A DNA stretch of 64,000 bases. Origin: Microbacterium sp. Se63.02b. GTDB lineage: Bacteria; Actinomycetota; Actinomycetes; Actinomycetales; Microbacteriaceae. The stretch covers positions 806,001-870,000 of the forward strand of contig NZ_CP050453.1 in assembly GCF_014171575.1 (NCBI RefSeq). Direction: 5' to 3'. The notes under the pieces are model-generated. The model was not told the origin of the DNA. It did no database searches and saw only the letters and a list, made by a program, of their open reading frames with translations. Within the stretch, counting starts at the first letter, position 1. Every line of letters starts with the position of its first letter. The position numbers and the translations under genes are program-made. Positions 28,554 through 39,188 of the stretch are shown here, one piece after another.

Positions 28554-30137
28554 CCGACCTCGGGCGGACGGGCAGCATCACCCTCGACGAGCAGCCCGAC
28601 ATGCTGGCGTGCGTCGACATCCGCAAGGCCTTCGGTGGAGTCCCCGTGCTCAAGGGCGTGGGGCTCCACCTCGAACCGGGCACCGTGACGGCGCTCGCCG
28701 GAGAGAACGGTGCCGGCAAGTCGACCCTGATGAAGATCGCCTCCGGGCAGATGAAGGCCGACAGCGGCACGGTCCTGGTGCGCGGCGAGGAGCTGTCCGC
28801 CGGATCGTCGCGTGACGCCCATCAGCACGGCATCGCGATCGTCCCGCAGGAGCTCGCGTCGATCCTCGACACCACGGTGTACGAGAACATCTTCGTCGGA
28901 CGGGAGCTGCGCGGACGCCTCGGTCTCGTCGACCGCCGTCGCATGGCGAGGGAGGCGAAGGAGATGCTCGCCGAGTTCGGCGTCGACATCGACCCGAGCG
29001 CGCGTATGGGCTCGCTGCCCGTCGGGCTCCGCCAGATCGTGGAGATCGTCAAGGCCACCAGTACCGGCGCCCGCGTGCTGCTGTTGGACGAGCCGACGAG
29101 CGCGATCGCCGAACGCGAGGTCGCCCGGCTCATCGAGCATGCGGATGCTCCGCGACCGTGGCGTCGCGATCCTCTTCACCACGCACAAGATGGAGGAGAT
29201 CCGCGCGATCGCCGACCGCGTCGTGGTGCTGCGAGACGGAGGGCTCGTGGCCGACGAGCCGCTCTCGTCGCTCACCGACGACGACATCGTGACCGCCATG
29301 ATCGGCCGAGAGCTCGAGGACCTGTTCCCCGACCTGGCTCCGGCAGCCGACGAGGTGGCCCTCTCGGTTCGAGGTCTCGAGTACGCGGCCGCACCGGAGC
29401 CGGTCGACCTTCAGGTCCGCCGCGGCGAGATCGTCGGTCTCGCCGGTCTCGTCGGGGCCGGGCGGACGGAGCTCATCGAGGCGCTGTTCGGCGTGCGCGC
29501 CTCGTCCGCGGGCGAGATCACCGTCGGAGGCACGCGGGTGCGACGCGGCCGCCCCGCCGACGCGATCACCGCGGGCATGGCCCTCGTCCCCGAAGACCGC
29601 AAGGGCGCAGGCGCCGTGCTCAGCATGGACATCCTCGCGAACGCGACCCTGCCGCGCATGGGGCAGTTCTCCGTGGCCGGGTGGCTCAAGGGGCGCAGCC
29701 GCGTCGACGCCGTGTCGGAGGTCATGAGCTCGGTGCGCCTGCGCAGCCGCGGACTCGGACAGCTCATGGAGACGCTCTCCGGCGGCAACCAGCAGAAGGT
29801 CGTGCTCGCCCGCTGGCTCACCGGCGAGGTCAAGGTGCTGCTGCTGGACGAGCCGACCCGTGGCGTCGACATCGGCGCCCGCAGCGAGATCTACCGCATC
29901 ATCACCGACCTCGCCGCCTCCGGCATGGCCGTGGTCATGGCTTCCAGCGACATGCCGGAGATCCTGGCGCTCTCGCACCGTGCTCTCGTGCTCAAGGGCG
30001 GCGGCGTGGTGGCGGAGCTCGACCGCACGGCACTGGCCCACGCCGACGTGCAGGACCGCATTTTCCGCCTCGCGAGCGGCCTCGACATCTCCGACGCGCC
30101 CTCGGGCGCCGCATCCTCCGCAAAGGACGACCAATGA
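28550..30137 (+). CDS. Sugar ABC transporter ATPase, two fused nucleotide-binding domains (one frameshift)
   Basis: This is an RbsA/XylG-type ATPase of about 529 residues. Domain 1 has GENGAGKST near residue 50, a weakly conserved signature (LPVGLRQI) and Walker B VLLLDEPTSA. Domain 2 has the usual degenerate Walker A GLVGAGRTEL, then LSGGNQQKV and LLLDEPTRGVD. The frame breaks near 29140, where two bases are missing between IEH and RMLRDRG. It is coupled by ATGA overlaps to the dehydrogenase before and the permease after. It imports a sugar or polyol with its two neighbours. Confidence 0.88.
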
Positions 30138-31141
30138 CCGACACCCGCACTGCCTCGCAGACCTTCGTGCCGGAGTCCGGCACGAAGCGCTTCAGCCCGA
30201 CCTGGTTCGGCGACCTCGCGATCCGCTACGCCATGGTGATCGTGATGGTGCTCATCATCGCGTTCTTCCTCTACCGGAGCGCGCGATTCGGCACCGTCGA
30301 TAATCTGCAGACGATCCTGGTCGCGGCGGCGCCGTTCGCCCTGATCGCGCTCGGGCAGACCCTGGTGATCCTCACCGGCGGCATCGATCTCTCGGTCGGC
30401 AGCGTGATCGCCGCTGCGGCCGTGTTCGGCAGCCTCACCGCCAAGGCGTTCCCCGACCAGATCTGGCTCGCGATCGTGGCCGGAGTCGTGGTCGGATTCG
30501 TCGCCGGCGCGATCAACGGATTCGTGGTGTCGGTGATCAAGGTGCCACCGTTCATCGCGACCCTCGGAATGCTGACGCTCGCGTCCGGCGTCGCCTACGT
30601 CGCGGGCAACGGCGCCCCCATCACGGGGCTGCCCGCCGACTTCTCCCGCATCGCCAACGCGCAGTTCGGTGGACTCACGCTCCCGGTCATCCTCATGATC
30701 GTCGGCATCCTGGGGCTCGCGATCATCATGCGGCGCACGACCTGGGGCATGCGCGTCTATGCGATCGGCGGCAACCCCATCGCGGCAGGGATTGCCGGCA
30801 TCAACGTCGGGCGGACGATCTTCAGCGTGTACGCGATCTCGGGCATGCTCGCGGGCATCTCGGGCGTCATGCTCGCCAGCCGCGTCACGCTCGGCGCGCC
30901 GAACCTCGGCGTGGGATACGAGCTCGACGCGATCGCGGCCGTCGTCATCGGCGGGGCAAGCCTGCTCGGCGGGCGAGGCTCGATCTGGGGCACAGCCCTG
31001 GGCCTGCTGCTCATCCAGACGCTGAACAACGGTCTCGACATCCTGACCGTCCCCGCCTACTGGCAGAAGGTCATCAAGGGCGTGCTCATCGTCGCGGCGG
31101 TCGCCGTCGACGTGTGGGCGACCCGTCGCCGAAGTCGCTGA
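30134..31141 (+). CDS. Sugar ABC transporter permease (CUT2 class)
   Basis: The 335-residue integral membrane protein is of the RbsC/XylH family. It has a cytosolic N-terminus, first membrane helix [13 protein letters not shown], the hallmark [10 protein letters not shown] near residue 85, and several more helices up to [13 protein letters not shown]. It is intact in this sequence. It overlaps the ATPase stop and is followed after 50 bases by the binding protein. Confidence 0.9.
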   Translation: MTDTRTASQTFVPESGTKRFSPTWFGDLAIRYAMVIVMVLIIAFFLYRSARFGTVDNLQTILVAAAPFALIALGQTLVILTGGIDLSVGSVIAAAAVFGSLTAKAFPDQIWLAIVAGVVVGFVAGAINGFVVSVIKVPPFIATLGMLTLASGVAYVAGNGAPITGLPADFSRIANAQFGGLTLPVILMIVGILGLAIIMRRTTWGMRVYAIGGNPIAAGIAGINVGRTIFSVYAISGMLAGISGVMLASRVTLGAPNLGVGYELDAIAAVVIGGASLLGGRGSIWGTALGLLLIQTLNNGLDILTVPAYWQKVIKGVLIVAAVAVDVWATRRRSR

Positions 31142-31191
31142 CGACCTTCGAAGAACTCTGCTTCACCGCACCACCCAACGAGAGGAATCCC

Positions 31192-32265
31192 ATGTTCACC
31201 AAGAAGAGCCGCATCGTCGCTGCTTTCGCCGTCAGCTCGGTCGCCGCGCTGATGCTCGCCGGCTGCGGCGCCGGCGACCCGAACGCGAACGCCGGCGGAG
31301 ACGACAGCGGTCAGGAGCGCATCACCATCGGTGTGAGCGTGTACGACATGTCGTCGTTCGTCACCGAGGGCAAGGAAGGCATCGAGCGCTACGCCGAGGA
31401 GAACAACATCGAGATCCTGTGGAACTCCGCGGGTCTCGACGTCAACACGCAGGCGAGCCAGGTCGACCAGTACGTCACGGCCGGCGTCGACGCGATCGTC
31501 GTCATCCCCGTGCAGGCCGACTCGCTGCAGCCGCAGATCGCCGCCGCGAAGGCCGCGGACATCCCCTTCTTCGACGTGAACGCCTCGCTCAACAGCGATG
31601 ACCTCACAGGCTCGGTGCAGCCGGATGACGTCGCCGCCGGTGAGCAGGAGGCGCAGATGATGATGGACGCCCTCGACGGCAAGGGCAACGTCATCATCCT
31701 GCAGGGCCCGCTCGGCGGCTCGGGAGAGATCAACCGCGGCAAGGGCATCGACAACGTGCTCGCCGAGAACCCCGACGTGAAGGTCCTCGCGAAGGACACC
31801 GCGAACTGGAAGCGCGACGAGGCCGTCAACAAGGTCAGCAACTGGATCTCGGCCTTCGGCGACGACATCGACGGCGTCATCGCGCAGAACGACGACATGG
31901 GCCTCGGCGCCCTGCAGGCCCTCAAGGAAGCCGGCATGACGGATGTGCCGATCGTCGGCATCGACGGCATCGCCGACGGACTCGAGGCCGTCAAGAACGG
32001 TGACTTCATCGGCACGTCGCTGCAGAACGGAACGGTCGAGTTGTCGGCCGGCGTCGCCTACGCCGCCGCCGTGGTGCGTGGCGAGGACGTCAAGGAGAAC
32101 CCGGTCTACCTGATGCCCGCGATCACGAAGGACAACGTCGACGAGGCGATCGGTCACGTCGTCACCGAGCGCGACGCGTTCCTGAAGAACCTCAGCGAGA
32201 TGACCAACAAGAACCTCAAGAGCGGAAACATCGCTTACGAAGGTCTCACCGGCCAGACTGAGTGA
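31192..32265 (+). CDS. Sugar/polyol ABC transporter substrate-binding lipoprotein
   Basis: The 357-residue type 1 solute-binding lipoprotein has the N-terminus MFTKKSRIV, a hydrophobic core, and the lipobox LAGC near residue 25. A short Gly/Asp linker and the ligand-binding fold follow ([29 protein letters not shown]). It is the external receptor for the importer. The Shine-Dalgarno sequence is GAGAGGA. A perfect 16-bp hairpin follows the stop. With a polyol dehydrogenase upstream and xylulokinase downstream, a pentitol or hexitol is the probable ligand. Confidence 0.88.
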   Translation: MFTKKSRIVAAFAVSSVAALMLAGCGAGDPNANAGGDDSGQERITIGVSVYDMSSFVTEGKEGIERYAEENNIEILWNSAGLDVNTQASQVDQYVTAGVDAIVVIPVQADSLQPQIAAAKAADIPFFDVNASLNSDDLTGSVQPDDVAAGEQEAQMMMDALDGKGNVIILQGPLGGSGEINRGKGIDNVLAENPDVKVLAKDTANWKRDEAVNKVSNWISAFGDDIDGVIAQNDDMGLGALQALKEAGMTDVPIVGIDGIADGLEAVKNGDFIGTSLQNGTVELSAGVAYAAAVVRGEDVKENPVYLMPAITKDNVDEAIGHVVTERDAFLKNLSEMTNKNLKSGNIAYEGLTGQTE

Positions 32266-32272
32266 CGGCTGA

Positions 32273-32314
32273 CCTCGAGCCACGAGGGTGCTCCGGCGCC
32301 CTCGTGGCTCGAGG
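32273..32314 (+). terminator. Perfect 16-bp hairpin after the binding-protein gene
   Basis: CCTCGAGCCACGAGGG pairs with its exact complement across a 10-base loop. There is no T run. It is in the same position relative to a binding-protein gene as the hairpin at 12972-13005, so mRNA stabilisation or partial termination ahead of the xylulokinase is likely. Confidence 0.7.
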
Positions 32315-32338
32315 CGTCGCAGACGAAGGGAGAACCGG

Positions 32339-33736
32339 ATGCCGCCGACCTATGTCGCGGGCGTCGACTCGTCCACGCAGAGCTGCAAGGTGAGCGTGCA
32401 CGACCTCGCCACCGGGGAGGTCGTGCGCAACGGTCGCGCCTCGCATCCGTCCGGAACCGAGGTCGACCCTGAGGCGTGGTGGTCGGCTCTCCAGGCGGCG
32501 ATCGCGGACGCCGGGGGCCTGGACGACGTGTCCGCCATCTCGGTCGCGGCGCAGCAGCACGGACTCGTCGCGCTCGACGCCCAGGGCGACGTCGTCCGCG
32601 ACGCTCTCCTGTGGAACGACGTCCGCAGCGCTGATGCGGCTGCGGCGCTCGCGGCGGAGGTGGGCGCCGAGGAGTACGCGCGCCGAGTCGGGGTCGTCCC
32701 GGTGGCCTCGTTCACCGCCGCGAAGCTGCGTTGGCTGCGCGACCAGGAGCCGGAGAACGCCGCGGGTCGCCGCGGTCGCCCTCCCGCACGACTGGCTCTC
32801 CTGGCGGCTCCGAGGCTACGGTCCCGCGCGTGCGAGCGAGCTCGGTCCCGATCTCGACGCCCTCGCCACCGATCGCTCCGATGCGAGCGGCACGGCGTAC
32901 TGGAGTGCCGCGGCGGGCGAATACGACCTGGGGCTGCTCGAACGCGCACTCGGTCGAGTCCCCGCCCTCCCGCGCGTGCTCGGCCCCGCCGACCGGATGG
33001 GGGTCACTCTCGGCGGTGCGGTCGTCGGCGCCGGTCTCGGCGACAACGCCGGCGGTGCCCTCGGACTCGGGCGCGTCCCGGTGACGCGGTCATCTCGATC
33101 GGCACGAGTGGGACGGTGTTCGCGGTCTCCGACCTCCCGATCAGCGATCCCCGCGGCGTGGTGGCGGGTTTCGCCGACGGCAGCGGCAACTACCTGCCGC
33201 TCGTCGCGACGCTGAACGCGGCGAGGGTGCTCGATGCGATCGCCGGCCTCCTCGGGGTCGATCACGGCGAGCTCGCCCGCTTGGCGTTGGACTGCGCGCC
33301 CGGCGCGGACGGGCTCGTCCTGCAGCCCTACTTCGAGGGGGAGCGCACGCCCAACCGCCCGGATGCCACGGCGACGCTCTTCGGCATGTCGCTGTCTTCC
33401 ACGCGACGCGAGACGCTCGCCCGCGCCGCGATCGAGGGACTCCTGTGCGGGCTCGCCGACGGCCTCGATGCGATCCGTCGCTGCGGAGTGCCCGCCGGAC
33501 GCATCCTGCTCATCGGCGGTGCCGCGCGCAACCCGGCGGTATCGCAGATCGCCACTCAGGTGTTCGACGTGCCTATCGTGGTGCCGGGCATCGACGAAGC
33601 TGTCGCACGCGGCGCGGCCGTGCAGGCCGCGTGGGCGCTGACCGGCGAGCGTCCGTCGTGGACCGACGAGGACGCACGCTCCTTCGCGGCGGACCACCGT
33701 CCGCTCATCCGCCAGCAGTACGCCGCCCGGGCCTGA
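32339..33736 (+). CDS. xylB: Xylulokinase (compensating frameshifts)
   Basis: This FGGY kinase of about 466 residues is of the xylulokinase group: VAGVDSSTQSCKV at the start, AAQQHGLVALD with the family histidine near residue 80, LLWNDVRS, ISIGTSGTVFAV, YFEGERTPNRPDA and LIGGAARNPAV. It would make D-xylulose 5-phosphate. Between about 32762 and 33078 the frame is shifted, and the region should read AAVALPHDWLSWRLRG and so on. The net loss is a multiple of three, so the end is in frame. It closes the polyol operon and ends 35 bases from the convergent rhaI gene. Confidence 0.85.
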   Translation: MPPTYVAGVDSSTQSCKVSVHDLATGEVVRNGRASHPSGTEVDPEAWWSALQAAIADAGGLDDVSAISVAAQQHGLVALDAQGDVVRDALLWNDVRSADAAAALAAEVGAEEYARRVGVVPVASFTAAKLRWLRDQEPENAAGRRGRPPARLALLAAPRLRSRACERARSRSRRPRHRSLRCERHGVLECRGGRIRPGAARTRTRSSPRPPARARPRRPDGGHSRRCGRRRRSRRQRRRCPRTRARPGDAVISIGTSGTVFAVSDLPISDPRGVVAGFADGSGNYLPLVATLNAARVLDAIAGLLGVDHGELARLALDCAPGADGLVLQPYFEGERTPNRPDATATLFGMSLSSTRRETLARAAIEGLLCGLADGLDAIRRCGVPAGRILLIGGAARNPAVSQIATQVFDVPIVVPGIDEAVARGAAVQAAWALTGERPSWTDEDARSFAADHRPLIRQQYAARA

Positions 33737-33771
33737 GGGCACGGGCGGCGGCGGACGGCGAGCGGAAGCCG

Positions 33772-34937
33772 TCAGGCGCCCCAGCCCGCCTGCACTCCGC
33801 CGACGCGCTCGGCGGCGATCTTCTGCTGGTAGCCGGACGCGGCGTACGCGGCCATCGGGTCGGCGGCGAGGCCGCGGCTCTCCGCCATTCGGCGAGGGCA
33901 GGGCGGACATCGGTGTAGAAGGCGTCCATGAAGACCGCGTTCGCGGCGAGGACGTCGCCGGACTTCTGTGCGGCGGTGAGGGCGTCGCGGTCGACGAGCA
34001 GCGCGCGGGCGGTCATCTCCTGCACGTTCAGCACCGAGCGGATCTGGCCGGGGATCTTGTCCTCGACGTTGTGGCACTGATCGAGCATGAACGCCACGTC
34101 GGGGTTGTTCAGACCGCCGCCGCGGATGACCTCGAAGAGGATGCGGAACAGCTGGAACGGGTCGGCGGCGCCCACGATCAGGTCGTCGTCGGCGTAGAAG
34201 CGCGAGTTGAAGTCGAACGAACCGAGCTTGCCGAGGCGCAGCAGCTGCATGACGATGAACTCGATGTTCGTGCCGGGCGCGTGGTGGCCCGTGTCGAGGC
34301 AGACCATCGCCTTGTCTCCGAGAGAGCTCACCTGGGCGTACGAGGTGCCCCAGTCGGGGACGTCGGTGTGATAGAACGCGGGCTCGAAGAACTTGTATTC
34401 GAGCACGAGGCGCTGGTCGTCGCCGAGGCGCGCGTAGATCTTCTGGAGCGACTCCTGCAGTCGGTCCTGGCGACCGCGCAGATCGGCCTGGCCAGGATAG
34501 TTCGAGCCCTCGGCGAGCCAGATCTTCAGGTCGCGGCTGCCCGTCGCGTCCATCACGTCGATGCAGGCGAGATGGTGATCGATCGCCTTCTGGCGGATGG
34601 CGGCGTCTTCGTGCGTGAGGGCGCCGAACTTGTAGTCGTCGTCCTGGAACGTGTTGGAGTTGATGGTGCCGAGCGTGACCCCGAGGTCTTCGGCGTGCGC
34701 GCGCAGATCGTCGTACGAGTCGACGAGGTCCCACGGGATGTGCAGGGCCACCGAGGGAGCGAGCGCCGTGTACGCGTTGACCTGCGCGGCGTCGGCGATC
34801 TTCTCGTACGGATCGCGCGGGGTGCCGGGAGTGCCGAACACCTTGAAGCGGGTGCCGGAGTTGCCGAACGCCCAGCTGGGGAGTTCGATGGCCTGCTGCT
34901 CGAGGGCGGCCAGGGTGTCGGGCGAGAGGATGCTCAC
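33772..34937 (-). CDS. rhaI: L-rhamnose isomerase (one frameshift near the end)
   Basis: The 388-residue repaired protein matches the actinobacterial/Pseudomonas-type L-rhamnose isomerase, a metal-dependent TIM barrel that converts L-rhamnose to L-rhamnulose. Recognisable segments are NSNTFQDDDYKFG, WLAEGSNYPGQ, EYKFFEPAFYHTDVPDWG, CLDTGHHAPGTNIE and FNSRFYADDDL, carrying the metal-binding Glu, Asp and His. The frame breaks near 33893, and the true ending is YQQKIAAERVGGVQAGWGA. Its start overlaps the rhaM stop. It is transcribed leftward from the operator at 35348. Confidence 0.92.
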
Positions 34938-35314
34938 GATGCGCTGCTTTCGTTGTCGGTTGCGGGGGTCGGTGTCATGCCGGCGGCGGCGAGCTGGTCT
35001 TCCAGGTGGAACACCTCGGTGAGGGCCGTGGCCGCCTGGTCGGGGCGCCCGTCGAGGCCGACGAAGAAGCGACTCATCTCGGCCTCCCAGCGGGCGGCGA
35101 CGGGTGAGGCGGCGAGGTATGCCTGGGCGGCTGCGTCGTCATCGGTCTCGTAGTAGCCGATGAGCGTTCCGCCCTCGTCGAGGAACAGCGTGTAGTTCCG
35201 GCGTCCTGCTCTGGCGATCTCGGCGAGCATCTCCGGCCACACGGGCGCGTGTCTCGCGAGGTATTCGTCGAGCAGCTCGGGCCGCACGTGGAGGCGGAAG
35301 CCGATGCGCGTCAT
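34934..35314 (-). CDS. rhaM: L-rhamnose mutarotase
   Basis: The 126-residue RhaM-type mutarotase interconverts the anomers of L-rhamnose. Its length is near the usual 104-110 plus a short tail. It has RIGFRLHVRPELLDEY, the catalytic-type histidine in RHAPVWPEM, and the family motif YTLFLDEGGTLIGYYE. The ATG at 35314 has AGAGGAG upstream. It is the first gene of the rhaM-rhaI operon. Confidence 0.9.
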   Translation of the reverse strand: MTRIGFRLHVRPELLDEYLARHAPVWPEMLAEIARAGRRNYTLFLDEGGTLIGYYETDDDAAAQAYLAASPVAARWEAEMSRFFVGLDGRPDQAATALTEVFHLEDQLAAAGMTPTPATDNESSAS

Positions 35315-35347
35315 GGGGCTCCTCTGCCGATCGTGACGGGATATTTA

Positions 35348-35359
35348 TGAATCGTTTCA
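35348..35359. promoter_or_regulatory. LacI-type operator TGAATCGTTTCA at the rhaM promoter
   Basis: This near-perfect palindrome with a central CG sits just downstream of the rhaM -10 box, at the likely transcription start. The divergent LacI gene (35526) is the natural candidate repressor, with L-rhamnose or a derivative as inducer. Confidence 0.65.
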
Positions 35360-35365
35360 ACGCCC

Positions 35366-35395
35366 ATCGTAAGCCGACGGTCCTCGACGCGTCAA
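35366..35395 (-). promoter_or_regulatory. rhaM-rhaI promoter
   Basis: On the minus strand TTGACG (35390-35395) and TACGAT (35366-35371) are separated by 18 bases, a good sigma-70-type promoter. It is placed about 50 bases ahead of the rhaM start. Confidence 0.65.
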
Positions 35396-35525
35396 GCGGG
35401 GCCGCCGGTCGGGCATGGGCTACTGTCGAACCGCAGCGGGGGAAGGCGGATGCGACCGTGACGCACACGCCGAGATCCGCATCCGGCCGGCGGGATCGTG
35501 CCGTCGACAGCGACGAGGAGCAGCA

Positions 35526-36532
35526 GTGGCAGTGAGTGTGCGCGACGTCGCAGCGGCCGCGGGGTGGCTGTCGGCACGGTGTCGAACGTGCTGAACCACC
35601 CGGACAAGGTCGCGCCGGCGACCGTCGCGCGGGTGCAGGCGGTCATCGCGGAGCTCGGATTCGTGCGCAACGACGCGGCGCGCCAGCTGCGCGCGGGGCG
35701 CAGTCGCAGCATCGGGTTGGTCGTGCCCGACGCCGGCAACCCCTTCTTCGCCGATGTGGCCCGTGGCGCCGAGGCGCGTGCGGATGAGGACTCGCTCGCG
35801 GTACTGCTCGGCAACAGCGACGAGGACCCGTCGAGGGAGGACAACTATCTCGACCTGTTCCGCGAGCAGCGGGTGAACGGCGTGCTCATCACCCCGGTAT
35901 CCGGCGACGTCGAGAAGCTGTCGCGCATGCAGGCCGCGGGCATCCCGGTCGTGCTCGTCGACCACGAGGTTCCTGGATCGGCCTTCTGCTCGGTGTCGGT
36001 CGACGATGTCGAGGGCGGCTTCCTCGCCACACGGCATCTGCTGCAGCAGGGGCGACGTCGCATCGCCTTCCTCGGTGGACCCTCGTCGATCGCGCAGGTC
36101 GCCAACCGACTATGCGGCGCTCGGCGTGCGGTCGCCGAGGAGCCGGATGCGACGCTCGAGGTGATCGGGATGCCGGCGCTCACGGTGCTGCACGGCCGGG
36201 CGGCCGGCGAGGAGATCGCCGCTCGTGTCGACGCCGAGCGCCCCGATGCGGTCTTCGCCGCGAACGACCTGCTCGCGGTGGGATTGCTGCAGGCGCTGAC
36301 GATGCTCCGCACGGTGCGGGTGCCGGACGACATCGCCCTCGTCGGCTACGACGACATCGACTTCGCCACGGCCACCGTCGTCCCGTTGACCTCGGTCCGG
36401 CAGCCGGCGCAGCTGATCGGTCGAACCGCCGTCGAACTGCTGCTGCGGACGATCAGCGACCCGGATGGCGACTACGAGCGCCGCGTGCGCTTCCGTCCCG
36501 AACTCGTCGTGCGGCGGTCCACGACGGGGTGA
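35526..36532 (+). CDS. LacI family regulator of rhamnose genes (one frameshift)
   Basis: The repaired 335-residue LacI regulator has the helix-turn-helix VRDVAAAAGVAVGTVSNVLN, cut by a missing G in GGGG near 35560. The effector domain reads through, with GLVVPDAGNPFFADVARG, AIFAANDLLAVG-like and VGYDDIDFATA segments. The GTG at 35526 has GAGGAG six bases upstream. It is divergent from rhaM and followed by the convergent rhamnosidase. Control of rhamnose utilisation via the site at 35348 is inferred from position. Confidence 0.83.
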
Positions 36533-36556
36533 CCCGCGGTCGCGTGGCCGCGGTCG

Positions 36557-39144
36557 TCAGACGCGCACCGCTCGGGAGTGCGCGCCGTGTCCGAGTTCTT
36601 CGGTCTCGAGACCGGGGATGTCGAGCTCTGCGGTCGTGCCGACCGGGACGACGAGATCGACGAGGAGTGCGTCCTGCTCGATGCGCCAGGAGATCGAGGC
36701 TTCCCCGTAGGGGTGAGCTGCACCGCCGCGGCGTGGGTGAGTCCCCCTCCAGGACGTGGGGCGAACCGGATGCGCCTGTATCCCGGGGCCGCGGGGGCGA
36801 GCCCGGCGACCCGGCGGTGCATCCAGTCGGCGACCGCACCGAGTGCGTAGTGGTTGAACGAGGTCATGGTGCCGGGATTGACGCTCCCGTCGGGAAGCAG
36901 CGCATCCCAGCGCTCCCAGATCGTGGTCGCGCCCTGGACCACCTGGTAGAGCCACGATGGACAGCCCTGCTCCTGCAGCAGCGCGTAGGCGGCAGCGGTG
37001 TGGCCCGTCAGGGTGAGGGCATCGCAGACGAGGGGAGTGCCGACGAATCCGGTCGCGATGCGGTTGCCCGCGGCGTGCACGAGGTCGGCGAGACGCGCGC
37101 CCGCCGCCGCGCGCTGCGCCTCGTCGGCGAGGAGGTCGAACACGATCGCGAGCGCGTACGCGGTCTGGGCGTCCGAAGACATCGTGCCGTCGGGGTTCAC
37201 ATGGGCGGCACGGAAGGCGGCCGCCACCTCGGCGGCCAGGATGCCGTAGCGCTCGGCGTCGGCCTCGCGGCCGAGCGCGACGGCCATGTCGGCGACGACG
37301 CGGGCGGAGCGCGCGAAGTACGCCGTGGCCACGAGGTAGCGATCGGTGCGGGCATCGGCCGGGTCCTGCGGGGGCGCGGCGGGATCGAGCCAGTCGCCGA
37401 GCTGGAAGCCCTCGTCCCACAGCCGATCGGGACCCGCGGCGGCGTCGATGCGGTCGACCCAGCGGCGCGCGCTGTCGAACTGCGCCGCCAGGACGCCCTC
37501 GTCGCCGAAGCGCTGGTACAGGGTCCAGGGCAGCAGCGTCGCCACGTCGCCCCATGCCGCACCGGGACGGATCGGCGACCAGACCTTGTGCGACGGGATC
37601 ACCGGGACGAACCACGGCACGGTGCCGTCGGGAAGCTGCTCGGCCTCGACGTCTCTGAGCCAGCCGGAGAGCATCCCCGAGACGTCGAACAGGGTCGACG
37701 CCGTGGGGCCGAAGACCTGGATGTCGCCCGTCCAGCCGACGCGCTCGTCCCGCTGCGGGCAGTCCGTGGGGATGTCGACGAAGTTGCCGCGCATCCCCCA
37801 GACGACGTTGCGGTGCAGCTGTTCGACGAGCGGGTCGGAGCACGCGAACCACCCCGTGCGCTCGAGGTCGGTGTGCAGCACGCGCGCGGTGAGGGCACCC
37901 GCTGCGACATCCGCATCGAGGTCACCTGGCCAGCCGGCGACTTCGGCGTAGCGGAAACCGTGGAAGGTGAACCGCGGCTCCCATTCCTCGCCGTCGGGGT
38001 GACCGGCGAGCGTGTAGGCATCGCTGGAGCGGGCGCTGCGCAGGGGGCGCGTGTACAGCTCGCCCTCCTGGAGGACTTCGGCCGTGCGCAGCGTGACCGT
38101 CGTGCCGCGCTGCCCGGTGACGCGGATGCGGACGCGGCCGACGAGGTTCTGTCCGAAGTCGAGGATGCGCGCGCCATGGGGCGAGGTGAGCACGGCGACC
38201 GGCGTGATCTCTTCCGTCACCCGCACCGGCGGTCCGGTCGGGGCGACGAGGGTGTGCGGATCGCGATCGCGGACCGAGACCGGCAGCCAGGCGGTGTCGT
38301 CGAACGCCGCGGTCGACCAGCCGGGCAGCTCCTGCCGTGCGTCGTAGTCCTCGCCGTCGTAGATGCCGGAACGGAGGATGGGGGAGAGCGTGGCCCGCCA
38401 GGTGTCGTCTGTGGCGACCGTCTCACGTCGTCCGTCGGCGTACGTGATCTCCAGCTGTCCGAGGAACGAGAGGTCGGAACCGAAGATGTTGCGGTGTCCG
38501 CCGCGCCACCCCAGTCGACCGCGATACCAGCCGTCGCCGAGCCAGGCGCCGATCGCGTTGTCGCCCTCGCCGAGCAGCGTCGTCACGTCGTAGGTGTAGT
38601 ACCGCAGGCGTTCGCGATACACCGTCCATCCGGGGGAGAGGGTGTCGGAGCCGACGCGCATCCCGTTGATCTCGGCGTCGTAGAGCCCGTGTGCCGTGGC
38701 GTAGAGCCGTGCATGGGCGATGGGACCGTCGATGCGGAAGGTCGAGCGCACCAGAGTGGCTCGACGGGCGTCGCTCTCGGGGTCTTCGTCGAGGTCGAGT
38801 CCGATCGGCCCGGCCGACCAGTCCGCCGGGTGGAGCAGTCCCGTCTCCAGCCAGGTCGGCGGACTCGACGCCGACCACGTGCCGTCGATGCCCTGCACCG
38901 CGACGCGTACGCCGACACGCTCGCGCGAATCGAGTGCGCGGCTCGGCCAAGGCACCAGCACCTGCTCGGAGGACACCACCTCGACGGTCTCGCCTCCCGC
39001 GGCGCGAGTGAGGGTGATCGCGTACGCGCGCTGCTGCCACCCCTCCGGGGCATCGTCGAGCGTCCAGCTCATGCGCGGTCGGGCTTCGCCGATGCCCAGC
39101 GGCTCGCGGTGGTGTTCGATGCGCGGCGCGGAGACGGTCGTCAT
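36557..39144 (-). CDS. GH78 alpha-L-rhamnosidase (one frameshift near the end)
   Basis: The repaired protein of about 862 residues is a glycoside hydrolase family 78 enzyme that releases terminal L-rhamnose from glycosides or polysaccharides. N-terminal beta domains include EINGMRVGSDTLSPGWTVY and WYRGRLGWRGGHRNIFG. The (alpha/alpha)6 catalytic barrel carries VDIPTDCPQRDERVGWTGD, whose acidic residues include the general acid. No signal peptide is seen, so it is probably cytosolic and acts on imported rhamnosides. The frame breaks near 36712; the true ending is ELGHGAHSRAVRV. The ATG at 39144 is preferred over 39153 because of GGGAGG spacing. Confidence 0.92.
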
Positions 39145-39188
39145 GCCCCTCATCCTCCCGGATCCGACCGACGTCTCACCGTGCCCGC

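Noticed and set aside
27806..31141. An open reading frame of 1111 codons on the plus strand running across the alcohol dehydrogenase and ABC genes
   Set aside because: Its first 700 or so codons are out of frame with the dehydrogenase and ATPase, are Arg/Pro-rich, and only the end coincides with the real permease. It is a GC-rich shadow frame.
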